From contig JACTAT010000039.1 in NCBI GenBank assembly GCA_014526335.1, forward strand, positions 7,853,770-7,917,769: DNA of 64,000 nucleotides, given 5' to 3'. This DNA is from Chrysaora quinquecirrha (taxonomy: Eukaryota > Cnidaria > Scyphozoa > Semaeostomeae > Pelagiidae). A model generated the notes under the pieces. That model saw nothing but the letters and a program-made list of their open reading frames with translations. It ran no database searches and was not told the DNA's origin. Below, piece after piece: positions 13,301-25,300 of this stretch; the first letter of the stretch is position 1; every line of letters begins with the position of its first letter. The position numbers and the translations under genes are program-made.

Positions 13301-16300
13301 ACAGAGTAGTAAGGTGGTAGTCATTAAGAACATGTTGCAAAATTTTGGATATGACAGAGATGCAACTCCCACTGATTGTTTTGGAAAAATCATGGTCAGC
13401 ATACACAATGCCTTTGATTGGGTGAAGGTGCAATGGTGTGTTAAGTGCCAGTCACTAGGATGTCAGCAGTAGATGAAAAGACTCCAGCTGTGATGCTACT
13501 GTGGTCGGTGGTCTGACCCCCCAGACTTCACTTCAGCTCTTGACATCACAAGCAAACTGGATTAGGTGAAAATGCCAAGCAAAATGCAAAATGAAATATA
13601 TTGTGATATTTTGAAAGTACTTATACTAAATTCACTACTGGTCAATGGTACTACAAACAAAATTGGCAACTATAATAAGCATTTGTCAAATCTATGATAA
13701 CAGAAACCTAGCACTGAATCAAAAAATTTCTTATCTTATGGCATGAAAAGTTTAAAATGTGTATAAAGTTCTATGTACAATGTTGGCCTTACGCAGTTCA
13801 AGAGATGTTGGTTCCTATTCATTCGGTCTGCTGAAATGTTTCCATTATTAATTCAGTCCAGTGTGCCCTGATGTGATGAAAACCTTTAGCTTTAAATTCT
13901 GGCAATCTTACACTTCAGCTACCCTGCTCTTCCAACCACCAACCTGAAAAATTCCAGCCTTTTTGTCAGTCCTGTATGTTGTGGTGAGACTAAATTGAGT
14001 CGTAGAAGATAGGTAGACTCTAGGCCAAGGCCTCTTTAGTCTTTGGTCTTGTTTGAATGAGATGAGTTTAAATATTCTCGATCGTACGTATCAGTAACTC
14101 TTTCATGAGGCTCTAACGCAATATTTGAAGACTGCAAACATCCTTAAATACGAAAATTTTTCTAATCTATTATTTCTCGCTAGCTCAGTTACTTCTTTAC
14201 ATTCTCTTTACACTGTTGGCTCCACCGCTACTTTCTTTCTGTTGTTTTTTGAAAGGGGCCTAATACGCATGCCCAAAAAAGTTCTGACTATTTTTGGCTG
14301 AAGACAAACCTCAACTTGTCTCTCCAACAAATCTTTTACTCAATCGGCACATTACACCAGCACATCATTGCATCGTCATTGCATCGTTATCCAAGGTTAT
14401 TAGGTCCTAACTATATTGCGTCAGTCTTGCAATTGTGTTCATTATTTTCTTTTACTGTTTTGCTTTGTTTTGTAACCCCCTGGACTTGATTTGGTTTCTT
14501 TTGGTGCGTGTAAATTTCTTTATTTTGCCTATTTGGTTGGAATACAATACATAACTATCCCAATACCTATACCTCACCATCATTATCGGAATCAAGTTCT
14601 TCTCGGGGCTGCCAAGTACTGTAAAGTTTTAATCCTGTGCTCGCCCCCTCCCTAGCGATTGCGCGTGATGCGTTTTAGGACAATTTTCCCATACCTGATT
14701 TTGTGAAGCGAGAAATTTTGTGCGTGAATGCGTGCCAAACAATTTTTTTGACGTGGTAAAACAGTCAAACATTGCCTGACAAGCAAATTTCAAAGGTTTG
14801 GTGAACAATGTTTGATCGTTTGGCCAGTGCTTGCAAAAATATGCCGAAAAACGTTAGCAAGTACCATTAAGACAGAACTCTTATCTTTAATACCTTATAT
14901 AATATCCTTTTAGCTTTTCGTGGTTATGCAGTTCAACATTTTATCCAAGCTGAATTTTTCTGTCTGCATAGTTAATGCTATAGCATAATTAATAAAGGGA
15001 GTACATTTAACTTACAGTTTGGCTCAAAAGGATATTATAAAGCATTAGAGATAATGGCGCTGTCTTAATGGTACTTGCTAACGTTTTTCGGTATATTTTT
15101 GCAATTGATAAAATATACCGTTTTTCATCTATTAAGCACCATCCAGTTTTATGCCTCCAATCAAGCGCCCCCTCTTTATACTTCTAGGGCGGTTTGTGTG
15201 TAGCTTTGAAGTGTACGAAGATTTTTCGAGTGATTCGCCCCTCGGTGTTGATCAATGCATTTCATTTAAAATAACGCGCGCATTTTGTATGTTACATGGC
15301 AGAGTTATGATCCTTTTGCATACCAGAAGATAGTAGAAATACGTGCAAAACGGGCTCGTTTTCTTCTTGTTTCCTTATATCATATATTCTTGTTACATAG
15401 CGAAATAAGCATTCAATTCATTACTTTGCAGAGAGTAGCCTTGCAATCGGGGGCACTTTACCTCCTTAAAACAAAATGATTTCGTAGTATGGGATTTGTG
15501 AAAACCCGTGAAAAAAATCATATTTCCAGCAAGGATGAACGGGATTTTCGGGAGGGAATTTCCGCAGCCAAACAAACAGTCATGTGAATTCGTTTTCGAC
15601 AATCTCTATCAGATGAAGTACTGCCACGGAACGGAGAGGTACCAAACGGAGGCAACAAGTTTTATGTGTTGTATTACGTTACGTGTTGCAAATAAGGAAG
15701 AGAACGTGCACTTGGAAGATAAGACAAAGGTGCATTCTCACAATGAAATTTTTAGCAAAAATTTCTCGCAGAAAAGCTTTCGAAATTTTAGTCCCGGAAA
15801 GTCAGAAAAGTTTTTTCACTGCTGAATAATAACTTGATCGGTTGCATAATTTTACTGATTCGGACTGATTGATGATAAGATTTGTAATGATTATTCTACC
15901 TTTCAGGATATCAAAGCAACAGTGATCAATATCAGCATCATGAAATGACGTCATCAACCAGTTCTGATAGCCATCAAACTTCTATGCTGCGTCAGTCAGC
16001 AATGTAAGTTATTCTGCAGTTTGAATTTACTTTCCCTAATACCTTGCTCAACCTCCATACATGGCTAACTTTGCATATACACTTTTTTTAGTGAGAACGT
16101 TTTGTAGAAGAAAGTAGTTTTGAAGCAAACACTGAAGTAGTTGCCGCGTAAGGAGACATTGGACGTTTTGTGCTATATTATGGTAATTTTAGCAGAAAAG
16201 TTTCCCTTGCTTACAACAAAAGTGTTGTATTTTACTATAACCTCCATTTAAGCATGACAATTGTCCAATTTTGCGTACCCCGTTTAAGTAAGAAAGTGTT

Positions 16301-19300
16301 TTTATATAGTGGAAAGTAGTTTTGAACAATCACTGTCAAGTTGTTGTAGGAGACATTCTATGCTTTCTATTCTCCGTATAAGGAGACATTCTATGCTTTC
16401 TATTCTCCTTATAAGGAGACATTCTATGCTTTCTATTCTCCGTATAAGGAGACATTCTATGCTGTCTATTCTCCGTATAAGGAGACATTCTATGCTTTCT
16501 ATTCTCCGTATAAGGAGACATTCTATGCTTTCTATTCTCCGTAGAAGGAGACATTCTATGCTGTCTATTCTCCGTATAAGGAGACATTCTATGCTTCGCG
16601 CTGTATTATGAAAATTGTAGCAGAAACATTGTTCCTTGATAACCACCACAAGTGTAGTATTTTGATAATACCTCGTCTAACCATGACTATTGCCTAACTT
16701 TGCTTATCCTTTTTGGCGACAGTGTTAAGGAACACTGTCAAATCGTTGCTGCATAAGGGGACGTTTTACGTTTCACGCTGAATTATGGACATTGTGTGTG
16801 GTAGAAAAATTGTTTCTTCACTTAGTATCAAATGGTACCAAACGGTCGCCACTTCGGTAGCTTTTTGCATCGACCAAAGCTTTTGGCCATAGCCCATGCT
16901 CAATTTAAGCGCAGAACGCGATTGTAGTGCAACTTCCAGCACATTTTGGTTTAGTGAACATCTTGTGCGCCTTTTTGAAGAATGAAATACTCCACGATTC
17001 AAGCCACTCAGAGGTTGGATTTCTAACTGAGAGCGGGAATCTAAAAATACATCATTTCGGAGCAAACAGTGGTGGCAGAATCAAGGTAGAACCCTGCGGT
17101 TTCTAACGACCGGGGATTACTTTCTGCTGTAGCTTGCGAACGCTTGAGCTACAGTCGCAGCGGTCGCTGGTCAAAATGACGTACATGGAGACTGGTCGTT
17201 ACGCCTGTCTTTGCTTCTTCCTTTGTAGATATTAAAGAGGTTTGCTATTATCAATGTACTGCTGTGCAAATAAAATATTTACTTCACGCGTCTATATAAC
17301 GAAGACGATTGTTATCCACAGTCATTCACGTTATTCTTGTCAACGTTCATTCACATGCTATCATTATTTAAGCGTATTCAGTATAAGACAATAACAAACA
17401 ACCAAACTTTGCAAATAAAAAAGATCCGAATGCTTGAAAGGATTTATAGAGTTTCAATAGTTTCAATAAGTGTAAAGTTATAACGTGCAACAATATGATA
17501 CCTTGAAATAATGCAACGAAGCCGACTGTTGTAAAAACAAAATTATATTTTTCATTTATTTTTGACACAGTTACCTACTTCTGGTAACAAGAATGTTTGC
17601 TAGCACTGACAAGCGCATGTAATCATATAAATGACGCGGCAATAGGTTTAATTGATACAAACATTTTAAACATAGTTTTTTTGAATGAATAATTGTTTAA
17701 GCCGGGTACCATGTGTTTAAAGCTCGTAGGCTAAAGGGATGCCGTCTCGGCCTTTAGAAGACTACAGGCATCAGAGCGCCTTTCGATGTATCTGCATGTA
17801 CACAGAACAGCCGTAAAGAAAAATACGAAAATCTTTATATATTCAGTAATGCTTGTAGATCAGGAGGTGTTAGCTACTTAATGTTACACTGAGTTATTTC
17901 AAAGTTTGAGGTTCCGAACAAGCAACTTTCAATTCCCAATCTGACTGAAATTTTGAGGGGGCAACAAAAGAAAACGAGGCTGATGATGATTGACGTTACC
18001 ATTGTTTTTCTCTCCTAAACGAGCTTATGATTGACACGGGAAAAGTTGTCCGTTTACAAAATCATTTATAGCAGTTTTCAAGGACGAAATCGTGACCTTA
18101 CTGCACTTTTCGTGCCTTTTGCTTTACTGCTACACAACCCTTTTGATGTAATTATCATCGAGTTGCCGTTGCCAAGCAACGTTATCGAGTTAGCACTTTT
18201 AAACGAATTCAAATATTTTCCATCCAGAATATGAAATAAAAATGGCGAATATAAGCTTGTAGGATGTAAATTTGTAAATAGACAGTGACTTGTGATAAAC
18301 ATGGATTGTTTAAAAACTTGGTTTGATACATTTGTTTCCCATCACAGTTTTTCAAATAGTGAAGATGTTACATTTCATATCTACAGGTGTATTCAATAGG
18401 TTATTTAGCTTTCAGCTGTTGTGTTCATGGTAACCATTTCTATTGGGTATAAATATGAATATTTATTAGCTGTTGGTGCTCTATTTAATAGAAAACCACA
18501 CTCATTATTAGGAAATCCCTCTTCAAAGCATTGTCAGGCTATTTTGAATCGGTCCATTGGATAACTTCAGTATACAAACTAACTGAAGCTATTTCAGCAT
18601 AGAACAGCAAATTGATTGCTGAGTTGTGATTTCTACTTGAGAAATGATGCCGGAGTTGACATCGCAACACAAATGGCCAGGATATTACCTGAGTGCTTTA
18701 CGGTTTGTAGCTTACTTAGCATTGTTTAGCGTTGACAATTAAATGGCTTGTTCTTTAAGTTGTTAACAATGGGAACTATAGCACTGCTATAGTAACTGTT
18801 CCTCGTGGAATGTTGTCTTTGATTTTAAATTGATAAAAAGATATATATATTTGTCTGGTGTTTTAGTTTGATTGGGATTTGATTCGCCAAGTAAGCTTTA
18901 TGTCTGTAGAGCCATGGCCATTTACTCGCTTGCTAAGTTTTCTCATGATGGCAAGAAAAGGCAAAGGTTTGAAGTGTTTATACTTCTTCGTAATGAATAT
19001 AGATATGTTAGTTTCAAGCCATAATCGTACTGTAAATATGATCGTTATCTGGGATTGAATTGATTTAGATTATGTAAGCAAGTGAAGAAAATTCGACTGT
19101 GGGTTTACTAAAGTACAATCCAAGTTTCTAGTTTTTGTTTAAATTTAACATATTTTGTCTTTGGCAACAACAAGTAAAAGCATCTAGATTGATAACGATG
19201 TCTATATTGAATATATACGGTGTGTAAAATGACGAGTAACTCAAACGTGTAATAGATACTAAATTTAATCTAGTTTGGTAGGTAAGTGCGGACATGTGTG

Positions 19301-22300
19301 TGTATCAAAATCAGAAAAGTGCTAGTTATTTGATGGCGATTTTCGCGATGGATAAGATCAGGTATTGGCTAGTTTCTGTAGCAAAACAAGTGTATGTATC
19401 CAGTCCTCTTGAAGGTAGCTAGCGTCATTCTTCCATTTTGATTGGCGATTCTCTTGTAGTACTTAATATTCAACGAGCGAAGTAAAATTTCACTGCGGAG
19501 CATGACATTTACATACCCAAGTTTTTCAACAGAACAATATGATAAAACAATAGAAATTGGCTTTTGCACACCTGAGCTTTCTTTTTGAGCTGCCACACAC
19601 TGGAACGGAGATAACCGAGGGCTATTCTAGGCTTCTAGGACCATTGAGGTTCGGGTAACACTTCTCGAAGAAGGACTGTTTGGGGGATGGGTAGGGTTCG
19701 TCGGGGTTCGTCAGGTCTTTTTGCATCAAGCAACGTCAATGCTGGTTGACAGCCTCAAGGCCTTTTAGGAAAAGAGTCAGTAAGTTTACAAGAAACGCAG
19801 TGATATAGGATTAAGGCAATATCTAATGATGGTTAAATGAAGTCGAACATAGCTATAATTCTAAATGTAAGCACTATCAATCATTTGTGTGCTCAGTTTC
19901 CCATATTGAGACGTGGCAAGCAATGAAAACCTGTTTCTTCTCAAGTTGTTCTCCCACATCGATATTCAGAAGAGAGGTCTTCGCATTTTTTCTCACTTTG
20001 CTTTTGCGTCTGGTCTTTTCATTTTCACAGACCTTTTCACGCCCGATTCTATCAAGTGCACCATTTCTCCATGGTGTTAACTACTGTATTGTAGCCTTGC
20101 AGTCATCATATAGGTCGCATACCACTTTACAGTTATCTTAACCCACCCTTCTATCAATTTTGGTCGTTTGGTCCTGCCTACACTGCACGCATTTCCTTAA
20201 TTTTTGGCAGGCATCCTACCAACTCGATACTGCTTACTAATTCTCATGACACATGTAACTAACGCACTCTTTTCACTCTATCCGGTACAGCCAGTGAGTC
20301 AGAACTTCATATGTATCGACTATATCGCACTTTGGCAGTGTATTTAAAACTTGTGATTAGAGAATGACGCAAACTTTGATTAGTGATATTCTTGCTAAAA
20401 TCTTCCACAAAAATAGTGTATAACTGAATTTTTCGCGTATATTGGTATTGCTAACGCATTTGATCTCTTCTTCCCTTTCATTAAATGTTGATCAAATGGT
20501 GTGGAATCTTTTCATTATGTACCACTCCCCCGGGGGGGGGGGTACTTCATTGTTCAAGAGACTAGACGTGCCGCCCAGTTTTTCCAAACCCACCCATGTC
20601 TACCGATAAATTGTCGTGGTACCCATGTATAGAAAAAACAACGAAATTTTTTACCCATTTGTACCAATATCTCAAATGTTAATTCATGTCTAAAATGTTA
20701 TATATATATATTGCTACCCATGTGTAGAGATTCTTTACGAAAAACCAACCCATGTGTAGGGAAATTGGCGCTAAAAAAGTTACCCATTTGGGCGGCACGC
20801 CTCGTTTATCGAACAATGGAAGTAGCCCCCCCGGGACCACTCCACATTGATCTTGTAGTAGGCACAGTTAAGACAAAAGATAACTTCATGTAAATGTAAC
20901 GTATATCTTCTTGCACTTTGAACTTTCTTTCATTTGTGCTTTCTATCTAGAGTTTTACGTTATTATACTGTATTTAATACTTCATGTTAGAAAATAATTG
21001 CATGTAAAACCTCTATCCGCGCAATATACCAGGTGACTTGTGAATACAATAACTAGAAGCTCTGTAAATCTGTAGAGTAAGCAGCTCAAAGTTAGTCAAT
21101 ACACTTTTTTTAAATAAGCAACCGCTCAATAAGCAACTAGGGCTGAACTGACCTTAACATTAAGCAACTTGAAGGCTCAATTGAATTACTGTAAGCAAAT
21201 AAGAAGTCAAACAACCAAGCTTAAATACTCTTTCTTGTTGTAAGGAAATTGTTTGTTCGTATGTTTTGCATGTTGAAGTTCGTTAGCTAACGTTTTTCCA
21301 CTTATTGTCTCCCAAAAAATTGTGTTGTAGGTCTAACAGTTGATGATTTTCACCCGCGAAGTCAGGGATGGTTGTTAGGCACAAAAAATGTTACGATTGT
21401 TACTGTTAGCTATATCGTTTCTGGCTTTCTTCAACTGTATGCACATATTCTAAAGCAGTGCATTTAGAAATGACCAAAAAATGCTTCTTTCCCTTCTATG
21501 TGAAATGAAATAAATTTTCTCTTTCAATCTATAGTCCTATTTGGAGCGTACAAAAGTGTACAGTGCATTTTTTAAGGACTTTTCAGTATAGGGGAATGCA
21601 AACAAAGGGCCCCGGACTGATAACTTAATGTTCATAGTTTATAAAGGGGTCTGGGGGCATGCTCTTTGTACTTAGGCCGCGGGGGCACGCAAATCACTAT
21701 TTTTCAGCTCAGTAGTAGGGACAGGACTAGGGGCCTAGGAGGACAGCCCACCCATTCAGCATCTGAGAGCTGCTTTGCTGTGTATCTGTTTTAGAAGACC
21801 AGTATGCAGTTTTAACCTTATACTGGCATATACAAACCGTAACTAAACACACATATACGTCTGCGTATATTAATTTTGCAACAGACAGTATCTCTGTTAA
21901 CTGAGAATGATTGCTTGGTAAGTTGATTAACAACATGAAGTATGATCTTTCTGTTAAGCGACGTAAAATTTCGTGAAAACATCAGGGTGAACTAGCGCGC
22001 TAATCAAACGCTTGATAGCAAACCGCAGAAAAGCATTCTTTTTTATCCACCACGACTCACCTCTGCAGGCGGTCGAAGCTTCGCCATCAAACCTAAAATG
22101 TTTTTAGCGAATATCGCGTTTTCATTGTCATGACTTCACTTTTGAATTCGCGCCGGTAACAGCGGCGATAATCCGAGTGCGCCTATTGGTGATTTCTATT
22201 TGAGTTGCCATGACGGAAGACTGCGTAATATAAAATATCAGTTACTTACTGTTAATCCCACGAGATTGTGGTCTACAGAATACGCTATTCCTAATCACTA

Positions 22301-25300
22301 TAATGTATTTTTTGCATAACATGCTTGGTTTTCCTTAATGAAAAGAGCATTTCTCTTGATCCCAATTCTTTTTCGCCTTTTTATTCTATGTCGTGCAGGA
22401 ATACTTCAGCATAACAAATCCTTGTTTTGTAAATATCATATGGCTTGACCTAGACTAAAAAATACCACTTACTTTATTAAAGTTTTTTGTTTGCAAATTC
22501 CCTCCTTTTTGCCAATTTTTATTAGTTATCTCATTTATAAACCTGCTTATGTTTTTACACTTTTCACCCTCCATACTTTTCAATCTTATCTGATCAATCG
22601 CACCGCGCGAGGAATACTTGAATGTAACCTCTTTTGGCTCAAACATTCACTTTTTTAATAAGCAACTGCTCAATAAGCAACTAGGGCTGGAGTTAACATT
22701 AAGCAACTTTGAGGGCTCAATGCAACAGCCAAGTTGCAGTATTCAAGTGAAAATATTGTTTCGGTGTTATACATACAATATCTTGTTTTGCACGATGAAA
22801 GCTTTTAGGTAACGAGTTGCCACCTAATATATCCAAGAGGTCTTGTGTTGATGCTTTGACCCACGAAGTCAAGAATGGTTACACCCATTCTTTTTATAAG
22901 GAAGTGCTTTATAAGGAAGGTAGTACTGGGTTAGGCAAAAACTTAAGGAATTTCTAGTACTGGACCGGAGACTACTAAGGAATCTGACGTTTTCTTTAAG
23001 TTAATATTTCGATTAAGAAAGAAAGTTTTGAATTAAAAGATCAAGCAATACTTATCGCCAATGGTTTTCAATCAGTATTCATTACAACTCGTCTTCTGAC
23101 ACCTTTATGACCTATATTTCCTTGACCATTTGGTTGTTTTTGAGAATCACAAAGTAAGAAGTTAAAGAATTGCTAAGGAATATTGAGTTCTCAATTTTGG
23201 CCGCCAGTTAAGGAATTTTCAGTGCTGACCCTGAGCCGAACTTCCTTATAAAAAATGCGTGTACAACAAATGAACAGCAACTTTAAAGCAACTTCGAGGG
23301 CTGAAATGTCCAGAATTTTAAGCAACTTTGAGGGCTGGACAAAAGTCCTATTGCTTATAAGAAGTATAGCTCTTATGTAATGTAGTTTGTTGATCTCTAA
23401 ACTTTGTGTACTTGTGACGTAAAACTGTTCTATATATCTTGCTTCTTTTCATTTTAGATCGAATAGTTTCACATACAATGAGAATGGAATGTATTCACAA
23501 GCAGCCAGTGTGCCTGCTTATATAGACGCAGGGGGACACCATGTAACAGCTCAGAATGCTGCCATGTATCAAGCGTACCCAGGACAAGGTAGTCAGCAGA
23601 TGCCAGGTCAGGGTGTTGGTGTGAACCCGCAGGCTATAGGAGTCGCTCAACAAGCATATCTTTCACCTGGCCAAGCTGCTCATCAGCGTGTGCCAATATC
23701 ACACACGACAAGAGCGTCTCCTGCAACAGTAAGTGTACGGATCTTCTATACGTTAAAGCTCTATATACATTCGGTTATAACATACTTAAAACTAGTATAA
23801 AGTCGGACTGGAAAACAATTTATATACAAAATTGGTATGTTTTGAAGCAAAGGTGACCCGACCCTTACCGAATCTGACAAACGAACTCTCTCTTCATAAC
23901 CATCCTTTCATTCTGACTTCAACTTGTTGCGTTTGAGTGTAAATGCTGTACAGGCAGTAATTTAAATCATTTAATTAAATGATTCTCCACCGCTTTTAGG
24001 TACAGTGGCTCCTTGAGAATTATGAAACAGCTGAAGGAGTAAGCTTGCCTCGAAGTACTCTTTACAATCATTATCTGAGGCATTGTGCAGAGAATAAAAT
24101 AGATGCTGTCAATGCTGCAAGTTTTGGTAAATTAATCAGATCAGTTTTTCTTGGCCTAAAAACACGAAGGCTTGGTACCAGGTAGATAGACAGTTATTAT
24201 TAATTGTAAAATTTGCTTTATCTTAGAAGACCTGCTCCTTTAGGTTCTCACATTTGATCGTCAGCTGGTCTCACAAGCTGAATTCATTTCAGATAGACTT
24301 CAGTACTTTCAGCCAGGACTACATAGCATAGGCTCTTCAGTAACATGAGTACGCATTGACCCATTCTTTTTGGGAACGAGATCGTATCCAGAGCCTCTTT
24401 TAACATAGTAACTAGGGGGGGGGGGCAAATGGCCCACTTGTCCCCATCATTACCCACGTTGTTTCACAAGGTGCCGCCTGCGGCGCATTTACAGCCAGCT
24501 GTGGCGTCAGTGTAATTTGTATAAGTTCTCAAATGTAGTTGAGATGCCCCCTTGTTATTTCACTAGCTCTGCACCACTGGTAGTGCATCAATCCTTGAGA
24601 AAAAGACTAAAGATGAATAAACTTGCCAAGACGGGACTCGCAGTGTGAAAGAAAGCGCTGAAGATAAAACAATAGAACAATATAACAATAAGTCCCCTCA
24701 AATCTTTTCGGAAGTTATAAAACTTTTTGATCCGTTTATTTTCTCTCGTGTAAACGGGGTTTAAGTTTTCCTAAAATTCGAGGTTTTTAAGTTTCGGGCC
24801 TAATATTTCAACAGATTTCAACAAGCTTCAAAGAATTTCAGACAACTTTCACAAACATTTCAGAAAGTCCTTTTTGATTGATGCCCAATAGCCCAGTCTC
24901 AAATCGATTCCTTCAAAGCATCATACTAAATTCATCTTTCTTCTTCATTGAAGTAACTAGATAAGATATTAGATAATAAGAGATTAGATACTAGATAAGA
25001 AATCAGATAACAAGTAAACAAGGTAAATAAGCAAAGTGTGTGCTCTGAGCTGTCTTAAAAACATTAAATCGTATTTGTATATTTGTAGAGGAAACTCAAA
25101 GTATCATTATTATGGAATTCGTGTCAAACCAAACTCTCCACTTGCGAGACTAACAGACGATACCCAAGTTGCAATGCGACAGCAGCCTAATCCATCAAAA
25201 TGGTATGTAGCCAGAGCAGGTTTTTTTTAGCCCGATTCACCGCATTTTAGTATTTTTTTGTTCACAAAATTTACTGTTCAATCTTTGTCTAAGAAAGCTC

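Larger units (their letters stand above)
16821..23457 (+). other. RFX intron 2 (16004-23457), distal part
   Basis: Long intron without a supported gene. It holds an X-box (18168-18180), a CCCGGGGG-ended MITE (20529-20835), a partial AAGCAAC element (21101-21395) and a full AAGCAAC element with a nested MITE (22645-23345). The open frames here are short and unrecognisable. Confidence 0.55.

Noticed and set aside
15151..15825. Series of open frames before RFX exon 2 as an alternative first exon
   Set aside because: No clear donor in frame with exon 2 and no RFX-like content; only a spliced transcript could support it.
15945..15952. CRE palindrome TGACGTCA in RFX exon 2 as a regulatory site
   Set aside because: It is coding sequence, and the same 8-mer appears several times elsewhere in the window (for example near 27541 and 48441), so no specific role can be argued.
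16302..16649. Open frames on both strands with [18 protein letters not shown] and [11 protein letters not shown] repeats
   Set aside because: They arise from a 33-bp minisatellite whose unit is a multiple of three; the same DNA is open on several frames, so none is evidence of a gene.
16766..17065. 99-codon minus-strand frame
   Set aside because: No recognisable motif, and it partly overlaps the third copy of the triplicated repeat.
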